Shown here: positions 5,098 to 6,130 of the stretch, one piece after another
How positions within the stretch are numbered: the first letter of the stretch is position 1
Layout of the letters: each line of letters starts with the position of its first letter
Source: Propionibacteriaceae bacterium
GTDB lineage: Bacteria; Actinomycetota; Actinomycetes; Propionibacteriales; Propionibacteriaceae
Assembly (NCBI GenBank): GCA_030538175.1
Contig: JAUNUL010000185.1
Coordinates: forward strand, 1 to 6,130
Reading direction: 5' to 3'
DNA length: 6,130 nt
The notes under the pieces: generated by a model
What the model was told of the DNA's origin: nothing
Databases searched by the model: none
Seen by the model: only the letters and a program-made list of their open reading frames with translations
Position numbers and translations under genes: made by a program

Positions 5098-6130
5098 TTG
5101 TCTTCCGACACCTTTGCGGCACTCGGCGTGCCCGCAGTCCTGGTTGCCCCGCTCACGGAACGCGGCATCACCACCCCCACTCCCATCCAGGCGGCCACGC
5201 TGCCGGATTCCCTCGCCGGCCGGGACGTTCTCGGCCGCGGGCGGACCGGGTCTGGCAAGACGTACGCGTTCCTGCTCCCGGTCGTTGCCCGCCTCGCCGG
5301 GGGGCGGCGTACGCCCAAGCGGCCGCGGGCGCTGATCCTCGCGCCCACCCGGGAACTTGCCATCCAGATCGACGAATCCCTCAAGCCTCTGGCGGATGCC
5401 GCGGGGCTGACCAGCCGCACCATCTTCGGTGGTGTCGGTCAGAACCCCCAGGTCACCGCACTGCGTCAGGGCGTCGACATCATCGTTGCCTGCCCGGGCC
5501 GTCTCGAGGACCTGATCGGTCAGGGGCACGTCAGCCTCGACGCCATTGAGATCACAGTGCTCGACGAGGCCGACCACATGGCCGATCTCGGCTTCCTGCC
5601 GGCGGTCCGCCGCCTGCTCGACCGGACCCCGAAGCGGGGTCAGCGCATGCTGTTCTCCGCCACCCTCGACAAGGCCGTCCAGACGCTGGTGGCGAGGTAT
5701 CTCCATCAGGCAGTCACCCACGAGGCCGACTCGGAACAGTCGCCGGTCACCGACATGGAGCACCACGTGCTGCACGTCACCAAGGACGCCCACGCGAAGG
5801 TGCTGCTGGATCTTGCCGCCGCACCGGGCCGGACGGTGATCTTCACCCGGACCAAGCACCGGGCCAAGTCGCTCACCCGCAAGCTCAACGGGGCTGGCGT
5901 ACCCGCGGTGGAGCTGCACGGCAACCTCAGCCAGAACGCCCGCACCCGGATGATGGATGCCTTCCATTCCGGTGCGGTGCAGACCCTGGTGGCGACCGAT
6001 ATCGCTGCTCGGGGTATCCACGTCGACGACGTCGCCCTCGTCGTGCACGCCGACCCGCCCGCCGAGCACAAGGCCTATCTGCACCGTTCCGGACGGACGG
6101 CACGGGCCGGCGCATCGGGCACCGTGGTGA
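5098..6130 (+). CDS. DEAD-box ATP-dependent RNA helicase, 3' end missing
   Basis: The frame runs off the right edge after 344 codons. It encodes a superfamily II RNA helicase that uses ATP to unwind or remodel RNA, typically in ribosome assembly or RNA decay. All core motifs are present: Q motif around TPTPIQ at 26-31, motif I GRTGSGKT at 48-55 (first residue Gly rather than the commoner Ala), PTRELA at 83-88, CPGRLEDLI, DEAD at 156-159, SAT at 187-189, VIFTRT, ATDIAARGIHV, and motif VI HRSGRTARAG at 329-338. Only the C-terminal tail, often basic in this group, is beyond the window. The start is TTG 5098: GGAG at 5087-5090 is 7 bases upstream and the FAALGVP opening typical of actinobacterial members follows. 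There is no in-frame ATG near the start. A GTG at 5050 is possible but lacks a good binding site. Confidence 0.95.
   Translation, partial: MSSDTFAALGVPAVLVAPLTERGITTPTPIQAATLPDSLAGRDVLGRGRTGSGKTYAFLLPVVARLAGGRRTPKRPRALILAPTRELAIQIDESLKPLADAAGLTSRTIFGGVGQNPQVTALRQGVDIIVACPGRLEDLIGQGHVSLDAIEITVLDEADHMADLGFLPAVRRLLDRTPKRGQRMLFSATLDKAVQTLVARYLHQAVTHEADSEQSPVTDMEHHVLHVTKDAHAKVLLDLAAAPGRTVIFTRTKHRAKSLTRKLNGAGVPAVELHGNLSQNARTRMMDAFHSGAVQTLVATDIAARGIHVDDVALVVHADPPAEHKAYLHRSGRTARAGASGTVV

Noticed and set aside
5003..5335. A 110-codon frame starting in the helicase leader as an upstream open reading frame
   Set aside because: It runs far into the helicase in another frame, has no good binding site, and its sequence shows no domain.
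4981..6084. A 367-codon open frame on the minus strand opposite the helicase
   Set aside because: It is antisense to a frame with every DEAD-box motif in order and shows no family features itself. Long antisense frames are common in GC-rich DNA.

Overview
The window looks like ordinary chromosome from a high-GC Gram-positive bacterium (Actinomycetota). The reasons are the visibly GC-rich codon use, TTG starts with good ribosome binding sites, TANNNT-type -10 boxes placed so that some messages would be leaderless, and protein families in their actinobacterial form, notably the DEAD-box helicase and YtoQ. The order or genus cannot be fixed from the sequence alone.

Layout: positions 1-53 are the 3' part of a proline tRNA (anticodon GGG), followed by a terminator-like hairpin. 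Then come eight protein genes: a DUF1697 protein (-, 153-737), a nitronate monooxygenase-like flavoprotein (+, 806-1861), a YtoQ-family protein (-, 1863-2303), a MerR-family regulator (+, 2503-2949), a serine-acetyltransferase-like hexapeptide enzyme (-, 2955-3584), a small unknown protein (+, 3824-4030), an OpuAC/ProX-like substrate-binding protein without a signal peptide (-, 4061-4867), and a DEAD-box RNA helicase (+, from 5098, running off the right end).

The most striking structural property is that every protein gene lies on the opposite strand from the one before it. No two could share an operon, so each gene must have its own promoter. This creates four divergent intergenic regions (738-805, 2304-2502, 3585-3823, 4868-5097), which hold the promoter-like and operator-like signals. 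It also creates three convergent junctions, two of them only 1 and 5 bases wide with no room for a terminator. The genes do not form a recognisable pathway. No mobile element, CRISPR array, integrase or toxin-antitoxin pair is visible, and I found no clear evidence of a new multi-gene system.

The points most worth a second look are the signal-less substrate-binding protein, a 14-bp perfect palindrome between it and the helicase, an Asp at the place of the usual nucleophilic Glu in YtoQ, the dyad next to the MerR promoter, and the probably leaderless small gene.
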